From a virus: a DNA stretch of 64,000 bases. The stretch spans positions 1-64,000 of the IMG/VR virus record IMGVR_UViG_3300045115_000211; one strand, 5' to 3'. The notes beneath the pieces are model-generated. The model searched no databases and was not told the DNA's origin. It was given only the letters and a program-made list of their open reading frames with translations. The first letter of the stretch is position 1, and each line of letters opens with the position of its first letter. The translations under genes and the position numbers were made by a program. Shown piece after piece: positions 7,142 to 14,562 of this stretch.

Positions 7142-7381
7142 ATGAGCTGGAAGAGGATACCGGCGGACAAGCAGGAGGTCGCGCTCGACGAGTGTCCGTT
7201 CTGCAGGACGGGGGAGACGTATTTCCTGTCCAGCGACAAGCCGCCGTTCCTCCAGATCGTCCACTATCCCCTGAAGGGGGTGGTGTGCCCGGCGCGGATG
7301 GAACAGGTCTGCGACAGCCAGGCCCAGGGGGCATCGTGGTGGAACGACAGGACGCCGAAGAAGGGGGTCGAGGAGACATGA
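7142..7381 (+). CDS. Lar-like zinc-ribbon protein, 79 aa
   Basis: CPFC near residues 18-21, a second cysteine pair further on (C near 49 and 57) and a terminal A-x-WWNDR segment match the layout of Lar-type restriction-alleviation zinc ribbons (CPFC...A...WN.R). Function by family: modulation of type I restriction in E. coli prophages, but most phage members are uncharacterised. It is the first gene of a coupled pair; its stop overlaps the RtcB start (ATGA). Confidence 0.6.
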   Translation: MSWKRIPADKQEVALDECPFCRTGETYFLSSDKPPFLQIVHYPLKGVVCPARMEQVCDSQAQGASWWNDRTPKKGVEET

Positions 7382-8796
7382 TAACGGGAAGGGACCTCAT
7401 CGACTGGGGCGTCAAGGGACCAGCCATCAAGACCGGGCTCCGCCTGCTCGTGCCGAACCCCAAGGACTTCGGCAGGGCGCAGATCGAGGCCAAGGTGAGG
7501 GACATCGTCGCCGACCCCTCGGCGTTCTTGGGCGACTGCGTCCCATGGGTGGCGTCGCTCGCCGCCGCAATGGCCTCCAAGGCCGAGGAGGACGCGAAGG
7601 CCACGCCCATTCGCATGTCCAAGAACCATTGTCCACTGACCATCTTCGGCGACTCGATGATCGAGCCCGGGGCCATCGGCCAGATACACGTCGCCGCCAA
7701 GCTCCCCATCTCCGTCAGGGCCGCTTTGATGCCAGACGCGCATCAGGGATACGGAATTCCGATTGGTGGGGTGCTGGCGACGGACAATGTGGTCATACCT
7801 TGGGCGGTCGGCGTCGACATATCGTGCCGCATGCAAATGACTATCTTCGACATCCCTGCAAAGGATGCGTCTGGAATGAAGGATCGCCTTGTCAACGTGC
7901 TTTCGTCCAACACGGTGTTCGGGGCTGGTCAAGACATTGATGTGAAGGTTGACTCAAGGGTTCTTGATGATGTTCGGTTCGACCTTCCATCCATCAGGGG
8001 CTTGCACCTGCGAGACTTGGCCACCAGACAGTGCGGAACTAGCGGCGGTGGGAACCACTTCGTATCATTCGGGTTCGTGTCGTTGCCAGAATTCGACGGG
8101 GAAAGGCTCGCCGTTTTGTCGCATTCTGGCTCTCGTGGGGTTGGGTACAAGATCGCAGATGTTTTCTCCAAGATGGCCGAGAAGGAATGCCCGCTTCCTG
8201 GGGATGCGAGGCGGCTCGCATGGCTTCGTATGGACTCGGATGCTGGGCGCGAATACTGGGACGCCATGATGTTGGCGGCAGATTTTGCCAAGGCGTGTCA
8301 TGATGTGATCCATGGCAGGATAACGAGGGCCATCAAGGCGGAAAGGGTCGGGTTCTTCGAGAACGTGCACAACCTCGCATGGAGAGAGCGACTTGTTGAT
8401 GGCAGGGATGTCATCGTTCATCGCAAGGGGGCTACCCCTGCCCATCTCGGAGTGTATGGGATCATCCCTGGGTCAATGACAACCCCCGTCTATGTTTGCA
8501 GGGGCAAGGGAAACGAGGCATACCTTTTCTCGTCATCTCATGGGGCTGGTCGCCTTATGTCGCGCAAGGCAGCCAAGGAGCAGTTCACAATGGCGCAGAT
8601 GAGGGGCGACTTGGATGTGGCGGGCGTCACCCTGATCGGCGGTTCGCTTGATGAGTGCTCGATGGCCTACAAGGATGTCACGAAGGTTATGGCATGCCAG
8701 AGCGAATCCGTTGATGTCATCGGGTCGTTCCGCTCGTTCATTGTTCGTATGGCGGGAGAGAGCGCGAAGCCGTGGGAGAAAGACATCGGAGAGTAG
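7378..8796 (+). CDS. rtcB: RNA-splicing ligase RtcB
   Basis: 472 residues with the RtcB signatures in order: PDAHQGYGIPIGG, GVDISCRM (Mn-binding Cys near residue 148), GTSGGGNHF (His), HSGSRGVG, HRKGATPA (the nucleotidylated His region) and SSHGAGR. RtcB joins 2',3'-cyclic phosphate or 3'-phosphate ends to 5'-OH RNA using GTP. In phages it can repair tRNAs cut by host anticodon nucleases (inference here). The start overlaps the preceding stop. From about 7730 onward codon use shifts from GC-rich to a visibly AT-richer style until the gene end, next to a GIY-YIG HE gene, suggesting the 3' part was replaced by co-conversion during homing. Confidence 0.95.
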   Translation: MITGRDLIDWGVKGPAIKTGLRLLVPNPKDFGRAQIEAKVRDIVADPSAFLGDCVPWVASLAAAMASKAEEDAKATPIRMSKNHCPLTIFGDSMIEPGAIGQIHVAAKLPISVRAALMPDAHQGYGIPIGGVLATDNVVIPWAVGVDISCRMQMTIFDIPAKDASGMKDRLVNVLSSNTVFGAGQDIDVKVDSRVLDDVRFDLPSIRGLHLRDLATRQCGTSGGGNHFVSFGFVSLPEFDGERLAVLSHSGSRGVGYKIADVFSKMAEKECPLPGDARRLAWLRMDSDAGREYWDAMMLAADFAKACHDVIHGRITRAIKAERVGFFENVHNLAWRERLVDGRDVIVHRKGATPAHLGVYGIIPGSMTTPVYVCRGKGNEAYLFSSSHGAGRLMSRKAAKEQFTMAQMRGDLDVAGVTLIGGSLDECSMAYKDVTKVMACQSESVDVIGSFRSFIVRMAGESAKPWEKDIGE

Positions 8797-8855
8797 GATT
8801 CGGATGCAGGATTGTTTGATTCGGTTGCGGAATGATGTGCGTAGGAGGCAACCCT

Positions 8856-9599
8856 ATGTACATCTACAAGACGACCAACCTGCTAAACGGGAAAATCTAT
8901 GTCGGACAGTCCAAGTTCAACCCAGAGGATAATCCGACCTATCTTGGGTCTGGCTGTCTTCTTATCAGGGCAGTACGATGCTATGGCTCACAGAACTTCC
9001 GGAAGGAGATTCTTGAACTGTGCGACAACAAGGACCAACTTTGCGAGCGAGAGCGGTACTGGATTGCGACCCTGAAGTCGAATGTCCGTGGAGTGGGGTA
9101 CAACATCTGCGAAGGAGGAACTTGGGGAGACACGTTCTCGTCCAACCCTCGCGCGGAGGAGTTGCGGACCAAGTTCAGGGAGCTAAACGGCGGGCAACGC
9201 AACCCGAACTACGGCAACAGGTGGACGACAGAACAGAGATTGGCGGCATCGCGACGATGCAAGCGTACCAACAGAATCATCGACAAGGAGACTGGCCTGA
9301 ACGTCGCCAAGTTGCCGCATGTGCGGAGAAAAATCTCCGACACGAAGAAGGGACTATTGAACCCGCAGGCGTTCTTGTGGAGGTTGATTTCCCCCATAAA
9401 CGAGGAGTTCCTGATAGAGGGCGGCGTTAAGGACGGGGTCAAAAGGTTCGGGGTCGACTACCAACAGTTCCGTCGTAAAGTCGGAGACAACATAAGGGTA
9501 AACAGAGCAGGGTGGATGTTGATTAGGGTTCCGGCTCAAGATGCCAGGTTCCATCAGAGGCTTTTGGAAGGCGAGGACTGGGACTCGTGTTGTGGTTGA
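8856..9599 (+). CDS. GIY-YIG homing endonuclease
   Basis: 247 residues. MYIYKTTNLLNGKIYVGQS contains the GIY-YIG pair (YIY, YVG); the catalytic Glu is probably in the CERERYWI helix, followed by GYNICEGG. One NUMOD3-like repeat (NPNYGN...EQRLAAS) and a C-terminal helix-turn-helix-like region (VKRFGVDYQQFRRKV) follow. ATG 8856 has a TAGGAGG site seven bases upstream; an earlier in-frame ATG at 8832 lacks one. It stands alone 60 bases after rtcB, so it is a free-standing HE, likely targeting rtcB. Confidence 0.85.
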   Translation: MYIYKTTNLLNGKIYVGQSKFNPEDNPTYLGSGCLLIRAVRCYGSQNFRKEILELCDNKDQLCERERYWIATLKSNVRGVGYNICEGGTWGDTFSSNPRAEELRTKFRELNGGQRNPNYGNRWTTEQRLAASRRCKRTNRIIDKETGLNVAKLPHVRRKISDTKKGLLNPQAFLWRLISPINEEFLIEGGVKDGVKRFGVDYQQFRRKVGDNIRVNRAGWMLIRVPAQDARFHQRLLEGEDWDSCCG

Positions 9600-9626
9600 T
9601 AATGTATGGCAGAAGGGGGACGGGGA

Positions 9627-9860
9627 ATGACAAGGCTGCAGAGGCTGTCGTTGGAGCGTGTCAAGAAACTCCTGGAAGGACTCCACCGAGGCTTCCCAGG
9701 CCCAATGTACTTGCCGACGGGCCTGGATGCCAAAGACCAGAAGCGCATCGAGGAGGAGCACCGCGAAAAGATCAGAAAGAACTGGGCGGAGGACTCGTCG
9801 GCGTGCACGGAGATGACGGGGATTCTGGACGCCATCCTTGCCGAGAAGGAGGAGGAATGA
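9627..9860 (+). CDS. Hypothetical protein, 77 aa
   Basis: Unrecognised, highly charged and probably all-helical (many Lys, Glu and Arg). ATG 9627 is preferred over ATG 9606 because a GGGGGACGGGGA ribosome site lies just upstream, and GATAAT at 9598-9603 would place the transcription start near 9610. Its stop overlaps the next start. Confidence 0.55.
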   Translation: MTRLQRLSLERVKKLLEGLHRGFPGPMYLPTGLDAKDQKRIEEEHREKIRKNWAEDSSACTEMTGILDAILAEKEEE

Positions 9861-10192
9861 GCAGGCCTCTCGACCAGATGACCGACGTGCAGGGCGCCAG
9901 GAGGATCCTCGTCCTGTGGGTCCCCCGGAAGTTCTCCCGCTGGAAGAGGTTCGGATGGGGTGCCTGCATGGGGCGCCTGTGGGTGCAGTTCACCCCAGGG
10001 GAGAAGACCGGCGGGGTCGACGTCAGGTCCCTGCCGCGCCTCGGGTCTGAATGCCAAAGGGCTCTCGCCTGCCTGCACATCGCCGTCGAAGAGGACGCGG
10101 CGTTCGACGTGAACCGGAAGGTCGGAGCATACCTTGACGAACTGGAGCGCTGGTGCGGAGCCGACCGCTCCGCGATGCGCGGGGGATCATGA
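9857..10192 (+). CDS. Hypothetical protein, 111 aa
   Basis: Unrecognised basic protein starting at the ATGA overlap with the preceding stop. Tryptophan- and arginine-rich N-terminal half (KFSRWKRFGWG), then a helical C-terminal half with a repeated acidic pattern. No metal site or membrane segment. It belongs to a run of small genes (9627-10824) between rtcB and the MBL-fold gene. Confidence 0.55.
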   Translation: MSRPLDQMTDVQGARRILVLWVPRKFSRWKRFGWGACMGRLWVQFTPGEKTGGVDVRSLPRLGSECQRALACLHIAVEEDAAFDVNRKVGAYLDELERWCGADRSAMRGGS

Positions 10193-10193
10193 C

Positions 10194-10550
10194 GTGAGCA
10201 GGCAGAAGAGGAGAGCCGAGGATCGGGGCTACGTGATGGCGTGGGACTCCGAAGTCCCGATGTACGGGGACGCCCCTCTGGCCCATGACTTCGTCGCCGT
10301 CATGGGGATCGTGTTCGTGGAACGCGCCAAGTTCGAGGCGATGGGAAGGTTCGCGTCCCACGATCCCGCCGTAGTGTCGTTCGAGAACGGGAGCGTCTCG
10401 GTCAAGGTCTTCAAGGCCGCCGGCAGCAAGGCGTGGCTCAAGAAGGCGCTTCCGGGCAAGGTCAAGGAGGCCCTCGAAGCGGCATACGCCGACAGGGCGG
10501 CCACGATGGCCGGTAAGATCAAGAAGGCACACCAGAAGGCGAAGCCGTAG
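10194..10550 (+). CDS. Hypothetical protein, 118 aa (GTG start)
   Basis: Unrecognised. GTG 10194 preceded by GGGGGAT was chosen; the ATG at 10189 stops after two codons in its frame. The start and end are strongly basic (RQKRRAEDR; KIKKAHQKAKP), flanking a hydrophobic alpha/beta middle. This could be a nucleic-acid-binding protein, but there is no recognisable motif. Confidence 0.5.
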   Translation: MSRQKRRAEDRGYVMAWDSEVPMYGDAPLAHDFVAVMGIVFVERAKFEAMGRFASHDPAVVSFENGSVSVKVFKAAGSKAWLKKALPGKVKEALEAAYADRAATMAGKIKKAHQKAKP

Positions 10551-10566
10551 AACAGGAGTACTAGGG

Positions 10567-10824
10567 ATGAGCTGGGAATACAACGTCGTCGACTGGCAGG
10601 ATCGGGCCCGCAAGTCGGAGCGCAAGGCGCGGCGCCTTGGCAAGGAACTCAAGGACATCAAGGGATCCCGCAAGCCCGTCGATATGACCCGTTGCGCCGC
10701 CGCCGTCGTGCGAGGCCTGAACGAGAAGCAGTGGGACAAGGCCGTCTGCATGGGCGCCACGGCCGACTCCTGGCTCAATGGCCTGTTCGAATACCTGCGC
10801 CAGCAGGGAGTGGAGCTCAAGTAG
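10567..10824 (+). CDS. Hypothetical protein, 85 aa
   Basis: Unrecognised. Preceded by AGGAGT. A basic, helical first half (ARKSERKARRLGKELKDIK) suggests a coiled coil or nucleic-acid contact. The second half resembles a small helical domain. The gene ends shortly before the promoter of the MBL-fold gene. Confidence 0.55.
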   Translation: MSWEYNVVDWQDRARKSERKARRLGKELKDIKGSRKPVDMTRCAAAVVRGLNEKQWDKAVCMGATADSWLNGLFEYLRQQGVELK

Positions 10825-10835
10825 CCATTCCTCGG

Positions 10836-10864
10836 TTGACTCTTCCGGCCGAACATGGCATCCT
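10836..10864 (+). promoter_or_regulatory. Promoter TTGACT-N17-CATCCT
   Basis: TTGACT (10836-10841), a 17-base spacer and CATCCT (10859-10864), leaving a leader of about 25 bases with a GAGGAGG ribosome site before ATG 10897. Confidence 0.6.
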
Positions 10865-10896
10865 TCTCGCCGTGAGCAACGAGGAGGAAACACATC

Positions 10897-11799
10897 ATGT
10901 CCGTCCGTCGCGACATCATCGACAGCTTCAGGGGTTTCTCCATGGCGATGTGCTCGACGTGGCTCTGGCACAGGCCTAGCCGCTCGATGTTCGACGCCGG
11001 GGAGGGCATCAGCCCCCACATGAGGAACCACGTCTTCGCCATCGAGAACGTGTTCCTCACCCACGGGCACCACGACCACCTCGGAGGGGTCGCCGGGCTC
11101 GCCCTCGCAAGGGGCGCCGCCCGCGGCGACAAGGACAAGCCGTTCGTGATCTTCCATCCCGGCGGGTGGGGCGAGATCGAGGCGCTCAAGAGGTACATCG
11201 ATGCCGTCTGCGACAACAGCCGCGTGATCGCCTGGAAGGAGATCGTCCCGGGCGACTCCGTGACCATGTCCGACGACGGCAAGACGTCCGTCAGGGCGTT
11301 CGAGGTCAGGCATGCCAGCAGGCTCTGCCTCGGCTACGCGATGGTCGAGAAGAGGGTCAGGCTCCGCAAGGAGTTCTCTGGCCTTCCCGGCAAGGAGATC
11401 GCCGCCATCGCCGCCGAGAGGGGCAGGGACGCGATCAACGAGCCGTACGAGAAGATCGTCTTCGCGTACTCCGGGGACTGCTCCGGGGTCGACCCCGACT
11501 CCGTCCCCGGCGCCGACGTGCTCTTCCACGAGGGCACGTTCGTCGAGAAGGGCGAGCTCGTCGGGGATGGCGAGGAGACCGCCATGCGCGCCGGGGGCGG
11601 CCATTCGACCGTCCGCGGGGCCGTCGGGGTCGCCGCCAAGGCCGGGGTCGGAGTCCTCGTGCTCGTGCACCTCTCCATGAGGTATTCGGTCGAGTCCGCC
11701 GTGGCCGAGGCGCGCGCGACGGCCGGCGAGTTCGGGTTCGCCGGCGGGATCAGTCTGCTCCACGGCAGCCGAATGATCGAGGTGGGGGCGGCTTCATGA
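10897..11799 (+). CDS. Metallo-beta-lactamase-fold hydrolase, RNase Z-like
   Basis: 300 residues. THGHHDHLGG near residue 52 is the HxHxDH zinc-binding motif; FDAGEG upstream, YSGDCSG near residue 190, FHEGTF near 210 and GHSTVRGA near 232 follow the RNase Z/ElaC order, with a final His near 254. RNase Z trims tRNA 3' ends; other MBL-fold phosphodiesterases share the motifs. A role in processing the phage tRNAs is plausible but unproven, and the tRNAs here encode CCA. The gene overlaps the metallophosphoesterase start (ATGA). Confidence 0.8.
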   Translation: MSVRRDIIDSFRGFSMAMCSTWLWHRPSRSMFDAGEGISPHMRNHVFAIENVFLTHGHHDHLGGVAGLALARGAARGDKDKPFVIFHPGGWGEIEALKRYIDAVCDNSRVIAWKEIVPGDSVTMSDDGKTSVRAFEVRHASRLCLGYAMVEKRVRLRKEFSGLPGKEIAAIAAERGRDAINEPYEKIVFAYSGDCSGVDPDSVPGADVLFHEGTFVEKGELVGDGEETAMRAGGGHSTVRGAVGVAAKAGVGVLVLVHLSMRYSVESAVAEARATAGEFGFAGGISLLHGSRMIEVGAAS

Positions 11800-12872
11800 A
11801 CACCTTCGTGATCGCCGATCCCCACCTAGACCACGAGGACATCATCCTGCACTGCAGGAGGCCGTGGTGCGTCCCCAACCCGGCGTACGATCCCGCGCTC
11901 CCCTTCGACTTCAAGGGGAACAACCCCCTGACGGTCACGAGGGAATCGATGGAGGCGCACAACCAGGCGTTCCACGACGCGTGGAACAGGATGGTCGGGA
12001 GGCGCGACAGGGTCATAGTCGTCGGAGACTTCGCGTTCAGGAACCACGCGAGGCACGCGGCGGCCCTGAACGGGCACAAGGTGCTGGTGCTGGGCAACCA
12101 CGACGACATGAGCAAGGAGGCCATGGGCCACTTCTCCGAGGTGCACGACTTCGGCTGCGTGAGGAGGATGGACACGGGCAGGCTGCCGGACGGCGGGGCG
12201 GAAAGGGAGAAGGTCACGTTCTGCCACTACGCGATGCGGGCTTGGCCCGGATCGTGGGAGGGCACTGCGGCCCTGCACGGACACAGCCACGGCAGGATGC
12301 CTGAGCTGGACATCCTCCTGTCGTTCGACGTCGGCGTGGACGTCTGGGGGTACTTCCCGATCCCGTGGGAGGCCATACGGCTCAGGATCGACCAGAAGCG
12401 CGCCTCGATGGGGGCCAGGGAGGCTTCGGAGAATGGGGACGGCAGGGCAAGGGGGGCATATTCGCCCGATCCCGACGAGCGCGTGCTGGAATCGAGGGCC
12501 AGGAACTTGGCCGTCCTCAAGGCGGTCGGAATCGAGGTGCCTCAGGACCACTTCTCCATGTCGGTCGAGTGCGTGGCGGCCGTGCGGGCCCAGCGCGAGG
12601 CCGACAGGATGGTGTCGTCCGTCGTGGCGACCGCGGGGGCGACGAACCGCCACGGCAGGACGTACGACAGGGCATACCTGCGCTCGATCGCTGACGGTTC
12701 GTCCCTGTTCTGGGACGAGGGCTCCGGAACGCTGACGTTCAGGTGCAGGACGGGGTTCGCCGCCGACCAGGAGGCGGTGCGCAGGTTCTTCAAGGACAGG
12801 CTGTCGGGCGGATCCGCGGCCACAGGGACAGGGGAGGACGCAAATGGACAGGATGGCGGAAAGGCAGTATGA
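11796..12872 (+). CDS. Metallophosphoesterase with C-terminal extension
   Basis: 358 residues. IADPHLDHED, VVGDFAF, LVLGNHDD, FCHYAMR and LHGHSHG (order D-x-H, GD, GNHD, H, GHxH) are the calcineurin-like phosphoesterase motifs, all within residues 6-165. The HLDHEDI variant resembles the YfcE/phage-type phosphoesterases. About 170 further residues of unknown function follow, with charged linkers. Translationally coupled to the MBL-fold gene, so the two may act on the same substrates. It overlaps the start of the sigma-factor gene by 29 bases. Confidence 0.85.
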   Translation: MNTFVIADPHLDHEDIILHCRRPWCVPNPAYDPALPFDFKGNNPLTVTRESMEAHNQAFHDAWNRMVGRRDRVIVVGDFAFRNHARHAAALNGHKVLVLGNHDDMSKEAMGHFSEVHDFGCVRRMDTGRLPDGGAEREKVTFCHYAMRAWPGSWEGTAALHGHSHGRMPELDILLSFDVGVDVWGYFPIPWEAIRLRIDQKRASMGAREASENGDGRARGAYSPDPDERVLESRARNLAVLKAVGIEVPQDHFSMSVECVAAVRAQREADRMVSSVVATAGATNRHGRTYDRAYLRSIADGSSLFWDEGSGTLTFRCRTGFAADQEAVRRFFKDRLSGGSAATGTGEDANGQDGGKAV

Positions 12873-13629
12873 GGCTCACGCCAGGGCGGTGCCTGCGATC
12901 ACCCCGGCGCGCGAGAAGGAGCTGTCCAAGCTGATCCTCGGCGGCGACACGTCCACGGCGGTCGCGGAGCTGGTCGAGGGCAACATGCGTCTCGTGCTCA
13001 GCCTCACCCGCAAGTACCGTCCGCTCCCCGACTACGTCGACATCCTCTTCGACGGCAACCTCGGCCTCGTCGAGGCCGCCTGCACGTTCGACTCCGATAA
13101 GGGCCGGTTCTCCACGTGGGCCACGCCGAAGATCAGGACCGAGATCAGGGAAGGCATCTACCAGAGGACGTCAGCCCTGTCCTCGCTGCGCTCCGCCATG
13201 GAGGTGCTCAAGAGGGCGGAGGAGTCCGGCAGGGGACGCGACGCCGCCATCGTGAGGCTCGCCATGGCCGGGATCATCCCCCTGTACGGCGACGACGACA
13301 AGCCGATCGACGTCATCGACACGAGCATGGGCAACGTGTCCGACGACCTCCACAAGAGCGACCTCCTCGCCCTCGCGGCCAGGGCCGTGCGCGAGCTTGG
13401 CCTCACGGACGACCAGGTGGAGCTCGTGGCGGAGGCCAACGAGAAGAACGGCAATGGGGAGGCGGTCGCCGCCATGTCGAGGAAGCTGGGCGTCACGCGC
13501 TCCGCCGTCCGGATGATGAGGGCGAAGCTGGTCTGGATGCTCAGGAAGAAGATCCTCGGGTACGTCGGGAAGGACGAGTACCTGCTCCTGTCCGCTACGG
13601 GGCAGCTCCCCGGCAGGCGCTGGAAGTGA
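12844..13629 (+). CDS. Sigma-70-family RNA polymerase sigma factor
   Basis: 261 residues. The N-terminal ITPAREKELSKLIL helix resembles region 1.2. Region 2 is clear: AVAELVEGNMRLVLSLTRKY, then LFDGNLGLVEAACTFDSDKGRFSTWATPKIRTEI (split in the usual way around 2.1-2.4). A C-terminal region 4-like helix-turn-helix (AVAAMSRKLGVTRSAVRMMRAKL) follows a degenerate middle. ATG 12844 has a GGGAGGA site; it overlaps the metallophosphoesterase end. It probably directs host RNA polymerase to a class of phage promoters. The 3' end overlaps the convergent methyltransferase gene by 35 bases. Confidence 0.85.
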   Translation: MDRMAERQYEAHARAVPAITPAREKELSKLILGGDTSTAVAELVEGNMRLVLSLTRKYRPLPDYVDILFDGNLGLVEAACTFDSDKGRFSTWATPKIRTEIREGIYQRTSALSSLRSAMEVLKRAEESGRGRDAAIVRLAMAGIIPLYGDDDKPIDVIDTSMGNVSDDLHKSDLLALAARAVRELGLTDDQVELVAEANEKNGNGEAVAAMSRKLGVTRSAVRMMRAKLVWMLRKKILGYVGKDEYLLLSATGQLPGRRWK

Positions 13630-14371
13630 CCGCCTCCGACGCGCGCCTCCGAGCGTCGGCGGCGTGTTCTGGATCCCTCTCCACGCAGACGAACCTCCTG
13701 CCGGAGTTGGCGCACGCCACGGCCGTCGTCCCCGACCCGGAGAAGGGATCCAGCACGACGTCGCCGGGGTCGCTGTACGTCCTGACGAGGTACTCGAACA
13801 GGGGGACCGGCTTCTGGGTGGGGTGGACCTTCGACCTGTCGCGGTTCCCCACCACGTCGCAGGGAAGCACGGAGTGGGGGTTGACCTGCGCGCTCCACAC
13901 GAATGGGACGCCCCCGTCGACCGAGTAGAGCTTCGAGGCCCCGTTCCTGTACGAGTAGCCCCTGCGGCTGTGGTTCTGCGACGTGAGCGACCCGGTGACC
14001 TTCTGCGGGTTGAACTTCGGGGCCCTGCGGCAGAACACGGCGACCGTCTCGTGCCGCCTCATCGGCGCCTTGCCGGCGAGCATCATCCCGGAAGGCGCGT
14101 TCTTCACCCACACCCAGTCGTGCCTGAACATCCGCCTCGCGCTGGCTATCAGGTCGGTCGTGAAGGGCTGGGCGCACGTGAGGACGAAGGCGCACCCCGG
14201 CTTGCCGACGCGCAGGAGCATGGCCCACATGTCCGCCAGCCGGGGTGCGACGTCCCACTCCAGGGCCGTCTTGCCGTATGGGGGGTCGGTCAGCACCATG
14301 TCGAAGCTGGCCTCGGGCAATGTCGGCAGGACGTCGAAGCAGTCGCCCTCAAGCACCACGTCCGTCTGCAC
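13595..14371 (-). CDS. DNA N4/N6-methyltransferase, beta-class
   Basis: 258 residues from GTG 14371 (GGTGGAGGGG upstream). DPPYGK near residue 28 is catalytic motif IV, and DPFSGSGTT near residue 215 is the AdoMet-binding motif I, so the order is beta-class. HPTQKPV precedes motif I as in many phage and type III-like adenine or cytosine-N4 methyltransferases. No cognate restriction gene is nearby, suggesting a solitary, protective enzyme. It is third in a minus-strand operon after nrdJ and a 68-residue ORF. Confidence 0.85.
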   Translation of the reverse strand: MQTDVVLEGDCFDVLPTLPEASFDMVLTDPPYGKTALEWDVAPRLADMWAMLLRVGKPGCAFVLTCAQPFTTDLIASARRMFRHDWVWVKNAPSGMMLAGKAPMRRHETVAVFCRRAPKFNPQKVTGSLTSQNHSRRGYSYRNGASKLYSVDGGVPFVWSAQVNPHSVLPCDVVGNRDRSKVHPTQKPVPLFEYLVRTYSDPGDVVLDPFSGSGTTAVACANSGRRFVCVERDPEHAADARRRASEAVTSSACRGAAP

Positions 14372-14555
14372 GCTTGCCCCTCCACCAGTTGAGAAGGCCA
14401 TACTTCGCCAGGGCCATGTTCCACAGGACACCAGGCAACCTCGGGAACACGACGCGAGGCTTGACCTTCCAGATCCACCAGAGGAACGCCGGGACGAGCC
14501 ACGGCAGGTTCTCCAGCGTCCCGTAGTGCTGGTTCGTCATCCCGCGCTTCGCCAT
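14349..14555 (-). CDS. Small tryptophan-rich protein, 68 aa
   Basis: Unrecognised. A hydrophobic stretch near residues 17-30 (LPWLVPAFLWWIW) could be a membrane or interfacial helix, followed by a basic tail. It lies between the nrdJ stop and the methyltransferase start, overlapping the latter by about 23 bases, as expected for an operon member. Confidence 0.5.
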   Translation of the reverse strand: MAKRGMTNQHYGTLENLPWLVPAFLWWIWKVKPRVVFPRLPGVLWNMALAKYGLLNWWRGKRADGRGA

Positions 14556-14562
14556 CGCGCCC

